Positions 46,385 through 59,656 of a stretch of DNA of 64,000 nucleotides are shown one piece after another. Source of the DNA: Xylona heveae TC161. Taxonomy: Eukaryota > Ascomycota > Xylonomycetes > Xylonales > Xylonaceae. Under the pieces are notes generated by a model. The model saw nothing but the letters and a program-made list of their open reading frames with translations, made no database searches and was not told the origin of the DNA. Position 1 is the stretch's first letter. Every line of letters starts with the position of its first letter. Both the position numbers and the translations under genes were made by a program. The stretch is from positions 1 to 64,000 of the forward strand of contig NW_017264201.1 in assembly GCF_001619985.1 (NCBI RefSeq), written 5' to 3'.

Positions 46385-49300
46385 TGTGTAGACTCAGAGG
46401 CCGCCCAGCCTCTAGGTCAGAAAGGAAAATGATCGTGTGATTAGGGTCCAGCAGAAGGATAATAGAGGTGCAGCAACATCTCTTATGTATCTCGAAACTG
46501 GCCCCGGAAAGGGATGTGATATTACTGTCAATTAAGACGGAACATCATTTGACAGCCGTAATCCGAGCTGCAGCCTCGAGGATGTCTTACCAGTAATAGC
46601 GAGAGCTCGTGAAGCCCTCGGAATGTTGCGAGCAGGATGCGGACAATTACCCTGGTTGATAGGTCATGGGCATGATGAGATCAGTCATGAGCGCCATCGT
46701 ACACGAGCTAGCGTATAGAGCATGCAACTTTTGATTAAGGTCCCGCGCCGATGGGTCGGAGGTCTAAAGGTCTTTGAGAACCCACATCTTACATCGGTTC
46801 AGATATAATTATCACCTCAAGTCTAGAGCTCCTGGAGCCATGGAGGCGTGAGCTTTAGTCGCATCTCCGTTCAGCTACGGCTTTTACGGATCCTAGTCGG
46901 ATGCAGGCAAATCAATGCCATTGATCAATGCCGGCATAGCCTTGCTCACTGTGACAGAGAACTAGGCAGATAACGTTCATACTCAAGGCTGAAAAGCTAT
47001 TAGAGCTGTCTGCCTTGCTTGGGACCGGTGATCAACCCCATAAGTGGCGGTAAGTCGCTTCAAACGCTCTCACAATCCGCCTCCAAGGGTGTAGATGCCT
47101 AACTTAAGGAGTTGACATGCTAGCACATCTTGATGCATGCCGGTACTTTGTGGCAGAACAAGAGCCGTCTTACAGCCCTTCGATTCTATGACGACTTCGA
47201 TTCCAGACGGAAGCTGCATGCATCTGACAGGTCGTTGATCGCGCTTCTCGGGTGAAGACACACTTCGTTGAGTGAACAAAGCATGCAGATGCTTGGGCAA
47301 GCTTCCCATTGGAAATTCCCTAAGCCGGAGCTTTGAGGCTATGTCGCATATGTGCGTGGCGTACAAGACTCGATTGAATGTGATGAAAGGAAAAAGGCTG
47401 CCAGATTCAACACACATCATCCGAAAACACATGTAAAAATAAAGCAGGGGTTTATCCCACGTATACCGCAGTTTGCTAGGTGACACCGCATCTGCAGGGG
47501 CAAGGGTGCCCGGTCAACATCTTGGAAACGAACCCGGATCATTGAACGAGAAGGTCCGAGCCATAGCATATGGTAATTAGGTAGAAGTGACCAGAATGCT
47601 TGAAATTGGTCAAAAAGAGTCTGATAAAAAGGGGCAGTTCACGAGGGGAAATCTGCCAACAATAAGAGGATGTTCCACATTGTCCAACGTATACAGACGC
47701 GCGGAGGCCGAGAATTTTTAGCCATTCAATCTAAAGAATCAGAATTCTTGTCAACAAAGCAAAACTCTCGTGTGCCACGTTGACCTTCGACCACGCTGCA
47801 AAGTCCACGAGGATTGTGTGTGAGCTGGGGTGGGGGTCTCTGATGTCTCTGACAGAAATGAGTCCTGAAAGCACAACTGATGCCCTCGTTTAGACGGTTC
47901 TCCTATGGAAAGTTAAACAGCGTAGATTTGAGAGGACCACTCTCTCGCAGAATTCAGCACGAGATACATGATGACTTGACCGTGACCCTGGTGCAGAAGC
48001 CCGATGGCCGACTTGGTACAGGGTCCCAATGAAGCGGACCTTGGTTTCTCTCAATCGATCGCCGCTCGTCACCAATTGCTCACAGGCGAGTAATGGCTGA
48101 GGGCAAGAAAGTCTCATTGTGGCGAACGCACGCTCGGAGAACGGCGTTTGCATACCTCCCATGCCCTGGCTTTGTACCACAGAAGCCTTAACAGGGACAT
48201 GATGGATGTAAAGACAGAGGCTTGAGCCATATGATGGCTTTGCTCCCGCCTCCGATGGGAGGCGCCTTTTGAGAGTAACTCTTTTTGATGTCCAGGGACG
48301 AAGTAACACATAGACAAAAATAGTCTCTTCGAGTCAAAGAGTATATGTAATTAGTCGTGTATGCATGCACGAAATTGTCGGTATCCAATGTAACAAGCAG
48401 GCCTGTCGGGCGTTTGATCATCTGGTCCTGCGCACTTTCCAAGTGCCGGTACTGCACTGTACGAATGTGAGCGTCATAGAGTACGCTCCGCTCAATTTTT
48501 TAAAGTTCTTCTGTATGAGAAGGGAACCAGTGTCTCAATCTCATCTCATTAGCGTGCTGTGATGTAGTTTCCAAGTGAGAATTTCCCTATGTCGGGGCGA
48601 CATCCTTTCTGGTTTCCCTTGGCGGAGCCGACGAGATGGGGTGAGTGAGCATCCTTGGAGGGCACGGACACAGAACGTTGCGGCTGATGCGGCCCCGTAT
48701 AACCCAGAGTCTGTGCTGCAAGGGAGTACTCCATAGCTCCAGTACCCGCGACAAGGTTTGCAATGAGCTTTGACACTCACTGGATCCATACATTTCAGGC
48801 ATCAGGATTCTCCACACGAGGCAATTTGAGCGTGTCTTCATCAAATCTCGGGGCCGAGGCGGACTCGGAGTCTCGTCGGGCATCTTTGACTCCGTACTCT
48901 TCAAAGCCGAAAGATCATGATCCTTGCTCTTGTCTTTAAGGGATGCTGCCGCGCCCCAATGACCGAGACAATTCGGTGTGAAAAGATTGACTTGAAGCTT
49001 TAAGCGAAAGAACAAGAGCTCATCTCCTCTGATGGAAAACAACACACGAAATCGGATAAAAAGGGTCGTAATCCTTTCTCATTGTGGTAAGGTGAATGAC
49101 TCAATGCTAATGACTTTCTCCTCGTAAGAGTCAGCGATTGCTACCTGACTGTGCAACAAGCAGTGTTCGAGCTTAAGCATCTGATGAGTACACAAAAGCA
49201 AGCGAGCCCAATGAAACACACAGCGTGGCTGGTTGAGCATCATCACAGCCTTGCAAATTCTCATGCTTCGTATCGGAAGTGCGGATACCTGGATGATGTC

Positions 49301-50146
49301 GGCCGAAAAACACAGAGCGACATTCTAAAATCCGAACTATCCGCAGTCCCCACGAGGATCCCGAGTATTATTGTCATCATGTCTGTGTACGTAGAAATGA
49401 TCCAGGATCAGTCACCTTCTCATTTCATTTAATACTATTTCATAATGATCATCATCCGTGACCAATTGTATTATCATACTCTTGCACATTAATTTCGTTT
49501 TCGCCATGTAAGGGACATTGCAGTCTCCTAAATCCGTTCAATGCACAAATTGTTTTGTGCGATTTTGCGAAACGTGAAATGCGATGCAGAGTTCCACAAA
49601 GCGCATAACTGCAGGGGCAAAAGGTAGCGATCGATATTCTCCATTCATCATCAAATATTTTATACTGGTTCCTTTGCCAATGCAGTTCCATATGCTTCAT
49701 GTATGCTGGTTTCCGAAGACCGGCTCCTTCAACCAGTCGGTTCAATTGATAGATATTTGAGTACACCTTTCTGACAAGTCTGTTTCAGGCACGGACCTGA
49801 AAGGAATTGATCATCTCTTCATGCCGGCATAATTGACACGCTCATAGTCTACTGTTTCCCGACTGATGCGAATTGGCAGTTGTCCCTTGCATCTTGCATA
49901 AGCCTGTAAAACAAATAATGAAGAAAGTCTGAGAAACTGTGTGTTGATAGAATTGTCCACGTATGCTCGGAGGCTCATGGAGCCTCCTGCGTTGTAAAGA
50001 TTTTTATCTTCCAGGTAGTTGTTCGGAAAGGAGAGCTTGACAATCCTCTGCAATGCGTATCAGAAGGCCCAAAGTCAATGTAAAGCATACGAGATCTTCC
50101 ATTCACATCCGCACAGATTTGGTAACATCGGAGTTTCCTCTGCTCT
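46385..50146. other. 3.7-kb stretch without a recognisable gene
   Basis: This is the longest gene-free stretch in the window. Minus-strand open frames of 130-150 codons (47070-47486, 47890-48309, 48587-49045) have no recognisable domain. The last one could form a two-exon product through a GTGAGT site near 48780, but I cannot support it. GC content is ordinary. It may carry the long laccase promoter or lost genes. Confidence 0.45.
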
Positions 50147-50952
50147 TCATTTTGGAAGAGCCTTGTTCTCCCTCTTCTCCCTCCAAAATGCCCATGCCAA
50201 CGTGAAAGAAGCTTTCAACGCAAAAGCTAGCCACAACGCACTATTAAGTCCTCGCAACTTCGACATGAAACCTGCGACAAGTGCTCCAAGGAAGATTGCA
50301 ATAACAGCTGCAACTCGTCTATTTCTTTGCGGATTTTCCGTCCAGGAGACGAGAAAGAGGCGAGTATCACTGAACAAGTCGCAAAGCACGCTCGTGACGA
50401 CCAGCGTCGGAAGTTCGTTATATGCCAACAGGCGTGATGCAACCATTTGACCCGCGGCCTGAACAGCCAGCAGTCCGAGAGGCAGAAGTTGGAGCCAATG
50501 GATATGCTCGCCTTCCACGGCAACATGGTGCGAAACAGCTCCTGCCTGGACTACAATTGCCGTAGCAAGGATGAAAGCTGCTTGCACACCGAAGGAGAGC
50601 ATCAAAGTGCCGCGACGTCGAGCTCCAAGAAACCGCGAAACTCGACTGAAGCAAAATGCGCCCACAGCGAAGCATACAACTGCCATTAAGGATTTGGCCC
50701 AGCCATAACTGCTGTACGCTGGCTGTCCGGAAACTCCCAATCCAACAAAAATGGTATTACCTATAACCTTCATCAACCGCCGCACATGGTCGTCGCTCGG
50801 CCAGAGTTCATACCTGTCTGCATGCCCGCAAAGGAGCTCCACCCGTTGAATGCAACGCCATCGACAATTCCGCTAGTGAAGCAGCACCCGATCAAGATCA
50901 AATCTGCCCATCGCGTATCGATCTCGGCAGTGAGCCACCGAGGAGCGTACAT
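50147..50952 (-). CDS. DUF1275 (YoaK-like) membrane protein
   Basis: Two exons, 50952-50814 and 50760-50147, joined in phase 1, give 250 aa. The start opens MYAPRWLTAEIDTRWADL. Family marks are CCFTSGIVDGVAFNGW, SFAGMQTGNTIFVGLG (restored across the intron) and repeated hydrophobic helices; about six membrane segments are visible. DUF1275 proteins are frequent in fungal secondary-metabolite and accessory regions, and their transport role is unproven. Its start faces that of Cwc27 about 470 bp away. Confidence 0.88.
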
Positions 50953-51419
50953 GCGGAGAGATTATTCGTTGTTTATGTAGCACGTGATGCGAAATTGTTG
51001 ATAATTCAATATCTTTAAAAACAACAGCGAATTGCAGAAAGGGTTCAGCGGGATGAGAGAAGCCGGGACAATGTTCTGGTCGCTATATAGCAAAGCAAGA
51101 CAAGATTAAAAAGACTAATAGTGGTGCGAGTTCAAAACTGGATCTTTTCGTTTTATACAAGCGTCAAGCAATGCAAAGGATTTTTTTCAAGTCAAGGAAG
51201 AGACATGGCGCTGAAATAACACATGGTTATCGGTCTGCCTATCAGCGGTCAGGATAGTGGATGATTAGAGTCTTGTCACTGTGACGCTAACAATTCGATG
51301 ATCCACACGGAAGATGTCGCTTAGTCAGCATCTTCTCTCTTGTTTAGCTCTCACTGCAGCTCTCCAAGGTGCGACACCTACCCAAATCTTCCCAGGGCAG
51401 TAAACAAACCTCACACATC
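50953..51419. other. Divergent promoter, DUF1275 and Cwc27
   Basis: A 0.47-kb interval between two start codons on opposite strands. No other gene is seen. Confidence 0.5.
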
Positions 51420-53033
51420 ATGAGTTCCTTATATAATTTGGAACCGCAGCCGACTGGAAAAGTCCTCCTCCAGACAACATCAGGTGATCTCGAGTTCGAG
51501 CTCTTCGCCAAGCAAACGCCTCTCACATGTCGCAACTTTCTCCAACTCTGTCTGGATGGATACTACGATGGCACGATCTTCCATCGGCTTGTGCCTGGGT
51601 TTGTCATCCAGGGCGGAGATCCCACAGGGACAGGCGAAGGCGGAGAAGCCATATACGATGGTGGACTTTTTGCGGATGAATTCCACACTCGACTAAAGTT
51701 CAATCGCCGCGGCCTGCTCGGAATGGCAAACACTGGTAGAAGAAACGACAATGGAAGTCAATTCTTCCTGACACTGGACAAGACAGAGGAGCTCACGGGA
51801 CGGAATACAATGTTCGGGAGGATCGTGGGTGATACTATCTATAATCTCATGAAGATGGCCGAGGCAGAATTGGTCGAAGGCACCGAGCGACCGCAATACC
51901 CGACCAAGGTCACCGGAACAGAAATCCTCATTAATCCCTTTGAGGATATGGTCCGAAGAGAAATCAAGCCCAAGCCTCTTCCCGAAGGTCCCAAGGAGCA
52001 AAAAGCGAAGCCGAAAAAGAAGAAGCCCGCAAAGACGCTACTCAGTTTCGGCGAGGACGAAATGGAAACGGACACTCCGGCGCCAGCCACCAAAAAGGCC
52101 AAATTCAATCCTAAACTCGTCAGCGCTGAAGAGTCCCACAGTATTTTACCTTCTTCAAATGGCCATCCTAAACCTGCGCCAAAGCCGGCACCCAGCGCTC
52201 CAGCTGCATCTCAGCGCCCTTCCTCCCCACCGCGCCGCGAACTCTCCAACAAACCTGTTGCCTTGCCTGTTCAGAGACCTGCCCGAAAAGCCTCCCGGTC
52301 TCCATCCTCCTCTCCCGAACCTGCACTTGAGCCTGTAGGGAAAGTCAACAACCTGCTCGAAAGAACAAATGCTCAGATCGCCGAACTCAAAGCTTCAATG
52401 AAGCGCAACGTGCACAGTTCTGAATCCGAGCACGTCCATAAGAAATCCGCCCTGGAACAAATGATCCCAGAAGGCTCCATCAGGGGCCGAAAACGCAAAC
52501 AGGGTGGTCGCGGTGGTGGCGCGGCCGACGAGCGACGCGCTCTCGATTTCCTCAACTCGTTTCGCGCAAAACTCGAAAAGGCTCCTGCGGCGGCAAGTGC
52601 GCCGAACCCTACAGGCCCAATGGACTTGGACCAACTCAACGAACCCGTGCCTGCGCCTGCGCCCGCGCCCGATACTGCCAACCCCGGTCCAAAGGTCGGC
52701 GACGCAGAAGACGAAGCCGAGTTGTGCGATTTACATTTTATTGCGAATTGCCAGTCGTGCAAATCATGGGACACCAATCAAGCCGAGGCGCAAGAAGACA
52801 ACGACAACGATCGCGGCTGGATGTCCCATGCGCTTAGCTTTGAAAAGGATCGTCTCGGTAAAGATCTCATGTGGAAGAAGAAGAACGAGGAGGAACTCGT
52901 TGTCATTGATCCAAGAGAAAAGGGTAAAGAAATCAAGGAATCAAGACGATCCGATCGGGACCGTGACCTTAGAGGGCAAGGACGGAAGGCGTATGAGCGA
53001 GACCGGCCCCGGGATAGAGATGCTAGGCGCTAA
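51420..53033 (+). CDS. cwc27: Spliceosomal cyclophilin Cwc27
   Basis: A single exon of 537 aa. I chose the ATG opening MSSLYNLEPQPTGKVLL, which matches the family. Residues about 1-180 form a cyclophilin-type peptidyl-prolyl isomerase domain (TIFHRLVPGFVIQGGDPTG, NGSQFFLTLDKTEEL). The Trp usual near position 121 of active cyclophilins is Glu (TEEL), as in other Cwc27 proteins, so isomerase activity may be low. The rest is long, charged, with Lys-rich, Pro/Ala-rich and finally Arg/Asp-rich segments ending RDRPRDRDARR. Cwc27 works with Cwc22 in the activated spliceosome in the nucleus. The C-terminal half has FIANCQSCKSWDT and WMSHALSFEKDRLGKD, conserved in the family. Confidence 0.93.
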   Translation: MSSLYNLEPQPTGKVLLQTTSGDLEFELFAKQTPLTCRNFLQLCLDGYYDGTIFHRLVPGFVIQGGDPTGTGEGGEAIYDGGLFADEFHTRLKFNRRGLLGMANTGRRNDNGSQFFLTLDKTEELTGRNTMFGRIVGDTIYNLMKMAEAELVEGTERPQYPTKVTGTEILINPFEDMVRREIKPKPLPEGPKEQKAKPKKKKPAKTLLSFGEDEMETDTPAPATKKAKFNPKLVSAEESHSILPSSNGHPKPAPKPAPSAPAASQRPSSPPRRELSNKPVALPVQRPARKASRSPSSSPEPALEPVGKVNNLLERTNAQIAELKASMKRNVHSSESEHVHKKSALEQMIPEGSIRGRKRKQGGRGGGAADERRALDFLNSFRAKLEKAPAAASAPNPTGPMDLDQLNEPVPAPAPAPDTANPGPKVGDAEDEAELCDLHFIANCQSCKSWDTNQAEAQEDNDNDRGWMSHALSFEKDRLGKDLMWKKKNEEELVVIDPREKGKEIKESRRSDRDRDLRGQGRKAYERDRPRDRDARR

Positions 53034-54155
53034 AAGCCTAGGATGTTCTTCCAGCGCATTGTTTTTTTTTTTTTTTTTCAGCGCGTGGCCTGTACGTGGA
53101 CAATCCGCAGTGAAATCTATCGAAAATTTTTCTTTCGAAAATTAGCTTCCAAAAAAAGTTCTTACCTTGATATCCACAAAGGCGTTCAATTAGGAAAAAA
53201 TATCTCTTATGTAAAAACAACTAAATCAGTATATATAACTTTGCAACAAATCCATCTAACCAAGAGGAAATTCAATGGGCAAACTACTAGTATAGAAGAC
53301 TTCCTTGGTTGGTTAGATATTCAACCCACGAAGCAAATCATTCGAGGACCATACGACCTTTAACATAAATGTAGTAGTCTCACGTCCACACACGCGCACA
53401 TCACATACCGTCAGTGAGAAAGCGACTCAGAAATAAAAAAATACATCAGCATAGCATAGTATTTAGAAGAGAAAAGGTAAAATATTCAGGAGAGAAAAGG
53501 GAACCCAAGGACACCATACAAGAAATAATTGACACGAAGAAAGGTCACTCTATCCTTTCCCCGGCCCCCGCAGGATGCGAGTGGGGCGTACACAAACATA
53601 AAGAGAAATCCGACGACCCATAAGGAACCAATCAATGAATCAATCAGTAAAATAGAAATAAAATGTTCTGGAGTGTGAAAGTGGATTGAGGGATTTGAAG
53701 AATAATCAGGAAAGGCTATGTCTGCAGGCATTTTGCAGATAGAGCTCCGATATGAGTGTATGATGTAGGAAAGACGACGGAACACAGGGAGAGTAGATGA
53801 TAAGTGAAAGGAAATTCATAAATGCAAGCAAAGAGCCCCGTACCAAAAAAGGGAGGTCAGGGGAAGGGGGGAAAAAGAAAATATACCAGCAAAGCACCTG
53901 AGGCAGTTCCAAAAAAAAAGTTCCATCTGCTTTTTCTCTTTTCCACGCCAGTCTAACAACGCCCTTAGAGTCGCAAAAATCGAACAATGGCAAAAAGTCA
54001 GAACAAGAAAAATGAGGACAAAGAGAGAGTAATTTAAATACAGTACAACCGAAAATCTGAATTGACGTATTCATCGTGAAGAAATTTGAGCACACAGCGC
54101 CAACGCATGGCAAGAGCATATTCGTAACATGTTTGGAGGGTGAGAAGTGTGCACA
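53034..54155. other. Gap between convergent Cwc27 and Hsf1 ends
   Basis: A 1.1-kb interval with a poly-T run near 53061 and AT-rich parts. It must hold the two 3' untranslated regions. No supported open frame is seen. Confidence 0.5.
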
Positions 54156-56500
54156 TTAGGAGTCATTCCTCCGCCGCTTGCGCGGAGTAATCTCGTTGGT
54201 GACGTCTTCAACAACGGGATTAGCCGGGCTAGCTGCTGCGCTGTTATTACTTGTAGTTTCGACAACACGGTCTGGCCGGTCGGTATTCTCTTGGTATGCG
54301 TTGTGGGTCGCATTTGAGTCGTCAAAGTCAAAGTTGATACCAGAGCCAAGTGTATTGTCATTATTGAACCCAATATCACCATTGCCGTGATTGGCAAAGT
54401 AATCGCCGCTGTTAAAAATCTGATCGATATCCAGGGGCGGAGGGATAGTGTCTCCCGCCTGGCCGCTGTAGTATTGACCGTCGGCTAGACCAGGGATTGA
54501 TCCTGTTGGGCTCAAAGGCTGTAACATACTGGTGAGATGCTGAACTTTGGAATCCTGCTCGGCTTGAAGGCGCGAAAGCATGTCAAGTTCTTCTCGGTTT
54601 CTCTGCAGTTGGTCAAGGCCAGGCATTGGTGGCGGTGCAGGAGATACTAGAGCGTTGTTATTGTCATTCTTGGTGGCGTTCGCGTTATTGGCCATGAGGT
54701 TGAGCATATCGGTTCGCTGTTTGTTCGTTAAAGGCGTGTTTCCGTCGGCATTCTCGAAATGGTTTAGAGCTGCAGGGAAGTCGAAACCGGGTCCTTGCAT
54801 GTCCTCGTTGCTAGCATTTGCATTGTTGATGAGAGACATGATGTCCTCCTCGGGTGTGTGGCCTGTACGACGCGGAAGGTCATGGTCAGGCTTGACAGGC
54901 GGGCTGCCAGACTGCGGGGCGTCGACGACTTCCTCAACAGTCCCGGAGCGACTTGATGCTCGGTTGTGGACATTATAGGGGTATTGACGGGGTATATCAG
55001 AGTGCTGCGAGGTCGCTCCAGGCGAGACGCTTGTCACCTTGCCATGGTAAGTGTCTTGTCCCTCCGCAGGTGGTGCTTTGAGTAACAACGGAGCCTTTCT
55101 CGGAGGTCTCTGCATCGGAGACGCGGCCGCGTCCATTGTTTGTGGCTGAAAATCACTCAAATCGACTACGTTGCGCTGTCCTTTTGCGTCATGAGGCATA
55201 GCTCCGGCAAACATGCTCGCCAAGTTCTGTCCCCCTTGGCCGTCCAAGCTTCTGTTGTAAAAGGTAGCCAAAAAGGTTAAGATGGCATTGATTGAGTTTT
55301 CATGCCGGTCATGCATAGTTTGGAAGGCAGCCGCCTGCTCGTACAGTTGCTGGTTCTGTTGTCGAAGCCTCTGTATTGCCCCGGCAATTTGCTTCTGCTG
55401 GTTTTGTATGGTCTCCAGCTCCTCCCGAACATTGGCAAGCTCGTTTCGAGGAAGTGCAATTAGCCCACGACCACTGGCACCGCCCTGTTCGATGAGAGCT
55501 TCATTCTCTCCTTTCAATGCTCCGCCAGCTCCATCATGTTCGTATGATTCTTCTCGAACATTGCCATCATCCACGCTCTCGCTTTTGCCTCCTCTTGCTC
55601 CAGCCTTTCCACCTTTTGGAGCCCCGGCTGGGGCCGGGTTCTTTGGCTTCTGGATCAGCCAAAGCAGTTCGGGATGGCCCCGCTTGAAGTAAGGGTTCCA
55701 ATATTCGCTTGGACTCTTGTGTTTCTTCTCACTTGCTCTCATTGAATTATCCGACAGTCCGACACGTTTGTGAAAGCCGTACATGTTAAGCTGGCGAACA
55801 AATGAAGCGTAGTTATTGTGTTTGAATAATTCAGGAATGAGTGTTTTGGCAAATTCATCTTCATCCAGAACAATAAAGGAATCACCATTATCGGACCATC
55901 GAATTAGATCTGTGTTTTTCGATTCGTCAAGGAAGCTGTCATAACAGTCAGTTGAGTTTCAATTTGAGGCAGCAATAGAAGACGCCACACTTACCTGCTT
56001 AGTTTCTGAACAAAAGGAGGTATCTGTTTTCGTTTCGCTTGTGCGTCTCTTTTTGCTACAAGGGCTCTTTGCTCCAGCTGAGTGATATCCTCGTTCCCAT
56101 TTGACCATGTGTTGTTCTGTTGCGGTACAGTTTCCTCCCCAAAATCCGCCCATGGATCATTGTGCGCGTCGTGAAAAGGTCTAGGTCTGGAAACAAGATG
56201 CTGAGTGGTCGGCCGACGCGTCAGTTGATTTGAGGGTGTTGCGGCAACCACGTTCGACTGATTTAGACCGCCACCGACGCTATTGAAGGTGCTGGACCCG
56301 TAGGGCGCAGAAGGGTCAGGAAAAGCAAAGTTCGTGCCGTCCATGGCGTTCTGGTTCCAGCCCAAAAACTGTTCATTCGTCATTCGCGGCGAATTCGTTG
56401 CAATAGGGAAGCTTAGAGCGCTCTCCTGTTGTGATGGTGGTTGTGCTGCAGGCGATGTTCCAGGAGCAGGTCTCTTGCGAGAGCCAGCAAATGGGGGCAT
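54156..56500 (-). CDS. hsf1: Heat shock transcription factor Hsf1
   Basis: Two exons, 56500-55995 and 55935-54156, joined in phase 2, give 761 aa. It starts MPPFAGSRKRPAPGTSP. An N-terminal disordered region of about 160 residues is followed by the HSF DNA-binding domain (KRKQIPPFVQKLSSFLD, then RWSDNGDSFIVLDEDEF and NNYASFVRQLNMYGFHKR). The intron splits this domain soon after its first helix. A coiled-coil trimerisation region comes next (NELANVREELETIQNQQKQ onward, to about residue 360), then a long Asn/Ser/Pro-rich activation region. The end is basic (TPRKRRRNDS). Hsf1 binds nGAAn repeats and drives chaperone genes in the nucleus. It is usually single-copy and essential. Confidence 0.94.
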
Positions 56501-57667
56501 GCTAGATCCAAACTCTTGCTATAAAATTCGCGACCTTCCACAGATCTATCTTCTCTCCTCTTTCTGGCAACTTCCCAAGATTCTAAACACCCCGATCTTG
56601 AATTCGCAAGACTTGTACGGGTTCAATAACAGGGTCAGAAACAGAAGATCGGAAAGATAGCACCAAGTGCCAATCGCCTTCAACGAATTTGCAGGTCTTT
56701 GCCGATGCGTTGACTGACGTGAAACCGTAGGAGAATCACTAGTGTTTAGGTTTGAGTGGAATATCCGAACCAGTCTAGAATTTCGAAACAGAGCTGAGAG
56801 GTTGAAAGTTCCGGCGCGAATGTATACTCCAAGACAAATATAGGAGGATTCAGGAATGTGCTGGTTGGGGGGTGTTTACTGAAAAGTTGAGAAAAATGGT
56901 ATCAAAATTGTTGCGGCTGTTCCGGCAGGCTTCTTGTTGTGGTGGGGTGAATGCGGGAGTGACGAAAAGTGCGTCTGATCTTTGCGGAATGATCCAGACA
57001 GCTTGGGGCCCCAGTAGAGTAGTCAGTCCGACCACAGCGACCACAATGCCTCTACTCAGGCATCTAGGTAGTGTGAAAGAACCTTAATGTTGGCGACAGA
57101 GAATTTGACGGTGAAGATTTTCGAGGCTCTTCGGGATAAGGTGATGATGGGGACGGGGACTTCACGTCAGAGCCTCACCGTTTCGGATGGGGAAACACAT
57201 GTCTATGCTCTAATTGGTCAGCCAGCCGAAGCGACGGATTAACCGCCATAGTAAACTTATCGCGCGAGAAATTCTCTTGGAGAACGGATAAATCATACCG
57301 TATACCTAGGTAGCTGCATGGCCAAAGAATTGTTCTTCTCATGTGCAAGCACCAACAAATTGAGTTGATATACATGCAATATCGATGACAGTAATTCACT
57401 CCAGTATTTCACGTGATCTAATGTATCTCACGTTCAAATTGCTGCAACGGAATAAATGAGGTTCTTTCAATCATCAGAACCAGATCCTTGACATCATTCC
57501 CTGTCGCATGGATCACTATCAGAGTACATCCCCTATACCACATGCTTAGATTCTAGGATTGACCGGAATGATGTTACATCTATCTGTGCTGTTCTTTATT
57601 TGCAACAACATTCTAGAGCTGTCCGAATGATTGAGACTTTCATTTTTAATGCATATGAATTTGTGAT
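56501..57667. other. Hsf1 upstream region
   Basis: A 1.17-kb interval between the Hsf1 start and the stop of the aldo-keto reductase. The part nearest Hsf1 probably encodes a long 5' UTR. Short open frames at 56850-57087 overlap on both strands and show nothing recognisable. No perfect array of heat shock elements was found by eye. Confidence 0.45.
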
Positions 57668-58695
57668 TCAATGCTCACCAATCGCACTCTTAAACTGCTT
57701 TAGCTGATTCTCCCATTCATACGCATTATCTCTTGCCCAATCCCGGGTCTTTCTCAAGCCTTCCCAGTCGCTTGCCATCCTTTGACGGTCCTTGGTACCG
57801 TTCAGGATGACTGTGTTATCTAGACCCAGAACCAGACAATAAAGAGCAACCTCTTTTTCAATGCCCACGTTCTCCGCAATAGTAGCAACTGGAACAGATC
57901 TCAGAAGCCGTGGGTTGGCAGTCTCGATTAAAATTAGTAATTTCATAAATTCCACCAGTGCAATACTTACCAGGGTCCAGAAACTTTGGTAGATGATGCC
58001 CTTCTTCCGACAATAGGCACGAAGTGGGATATCGAAATCGGTGTCAAGGTAAAACCGATTTTGTACCACAGCAGGTTTCACTTTTGCCTCTTCGTATAGG
58101 GCTTCAAGGACGGGTAGAGTAGTATTAGAAATGCCAAGATGGTGGATTCGGTGAGGCACAAATTCTTCCAAGGCTCTCCAGACACTGAGCGTTTGCGCCA
58201 TAGCAGGGAGCGGACTATGGAGAACGAGAGAATCAATATATGCGTCATCCTGTGATTGCTCATCATGTCGAAGGTTCCACAACGATGAGCTCACAGAAGC
58301 GCGAACTTATTCAGATAGAGGAAGATCTGGATTATAGGGCATGTTATTTGGATCTTGACCATTCACAGGGGTAAACTTAGTTTGAAGCTGAGGGAAAGGA
58401 ACAATTAGCCTCTGTATCCTCAGCTGCAAATGAGGGAAACAAAGCATACAAAAACATTCTTCCGCTGGATTTTCCCCTCTTTCACCGTTCGTCGAAGCGC
58501 TTCACCAACAAGATCCTCTCGGTAATGTTTTGGTTGCGCTGCAACGTCAATGGCGGTGAACCCGCGATTCAATGCCTCGTAAACGAGGTTCGCAGTGGCT
58601 GCCTTTTTCCACGCAGTGCCATATATGAAGGCTGGCAGAACGGCTTTTGATATTGAGTTTTGCAGAGGCAGTGGGCCAGAAAGAGCTGAAGACAT
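57668..58695 (-). CDS. Aldo-keto reductase
   Basis: Three exons, 58695-58450, 58387-57971 and 57922-57668, all phase 0, give 305 aa. The start ATG opens MSSALSGPLPLQNS. The AKR catalytic set is visible: Asp in FTAIDVAAQPKHYRED, Tyr in the KHYRED segment, Lys in FLQTKFTP and His in LVLHSPLP. HHLGISN fits the later beta strand. The last intron (57923-57970, 48 nt) also reads open, so a retained form is possible. It should be a cytosolic NAD(P)H-dependent reductase of carbonyl compounds, with unknown substrate. Confidence 0.88.
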
Positions 58696-59656
58696 GGTCA
58701 ATTTCTTTTTTACTTTTGGGGTCAGTAGAAGTATGTTAGAATGGCTTTTATTCTCGACTCAAGGTATGGTCAACTTGTTGTTGTTAGCCGATGATGATGT
58801 TGCTAGACGTAATACATATGTTATCCGCGAAGTGAACAAACCTGTCAAACTATCGGAGCTCCGAGACCGACGTACCGACGACAATATTGAGCTCTGGTCT
58901 GCAGCTCTTCAAAACATCACAACTCATCAGCGTTTTGATATCCTCGACATAAACATACACGTGAGGAGGGATAATGGATTCATCCCCAACAGCTTTCAGG
59001 ACCATACAGTGGAGCGTTCCGATTCCACTGTACAGCTGAGAAGCAGATATGATATGGGCTGTCAACCACCCTTTTCTCTTCTGATGGCGTGGGTTTCACC
59101 TTGCTTTACAGTTACCACGGTCAGGAGATATCATTGCGATAGCAAATGATCATTAACTGGAATGAACGGCATTCAAGGGATCTCTTGTCGCTAATACATG
59201 CCCTGTCTTCCCGGAACTCGGATTGCCCTCCTTTGAATGCTCTAGCAAATGAGTGTTCTTTTATTACTTGACAGCCAAGACTTATTCGAGAGTAGATGGC
59301 AAAAAGCGAACATCATTCCAAGTGACTGATAGCATATTGTCATTCTACTCACCAAAATTGTGGGAAACGCAACGTCTACTATGCTTGCAGACAGTTTCAC
59401 CATCTTCTTTACATTGTCGTCATTGCATATGATGGAGGATTCGGATCACGTGCCGCGCCTCGCTTCGGGTGATCTTACGAGCATTTCTCGACTCTCGACA
59501 CGTCCCTCGTACCATAGCAAAACAACTTTCGCCCCTCCGCTCAATCGGCATCGATTTTTCGCCGCCAACCGGGTTTTTCAGTGCTCCTAATATCAAAATA
59601 CGTGTCGCATATTCGTTTTCATTCGCCTCTTTGATTTTTTGCGATCAAAATCCATC
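58696..59656. other. Divergent promoter region, AKR and H2A.Z
   Basis: A 0.96-kb interval between two starts on opposite strands. A plus-strand frame over 58595-59149 overlaps the reductase start and looks like a shadow. Nothing else is supported. Confidence 0.5.

Noticed and set aside
56760-56790. Heat shock element near the Hsf1 promoter
   Set aside because: GAA and TTC units are present but their spacing is not the standard five-base period.
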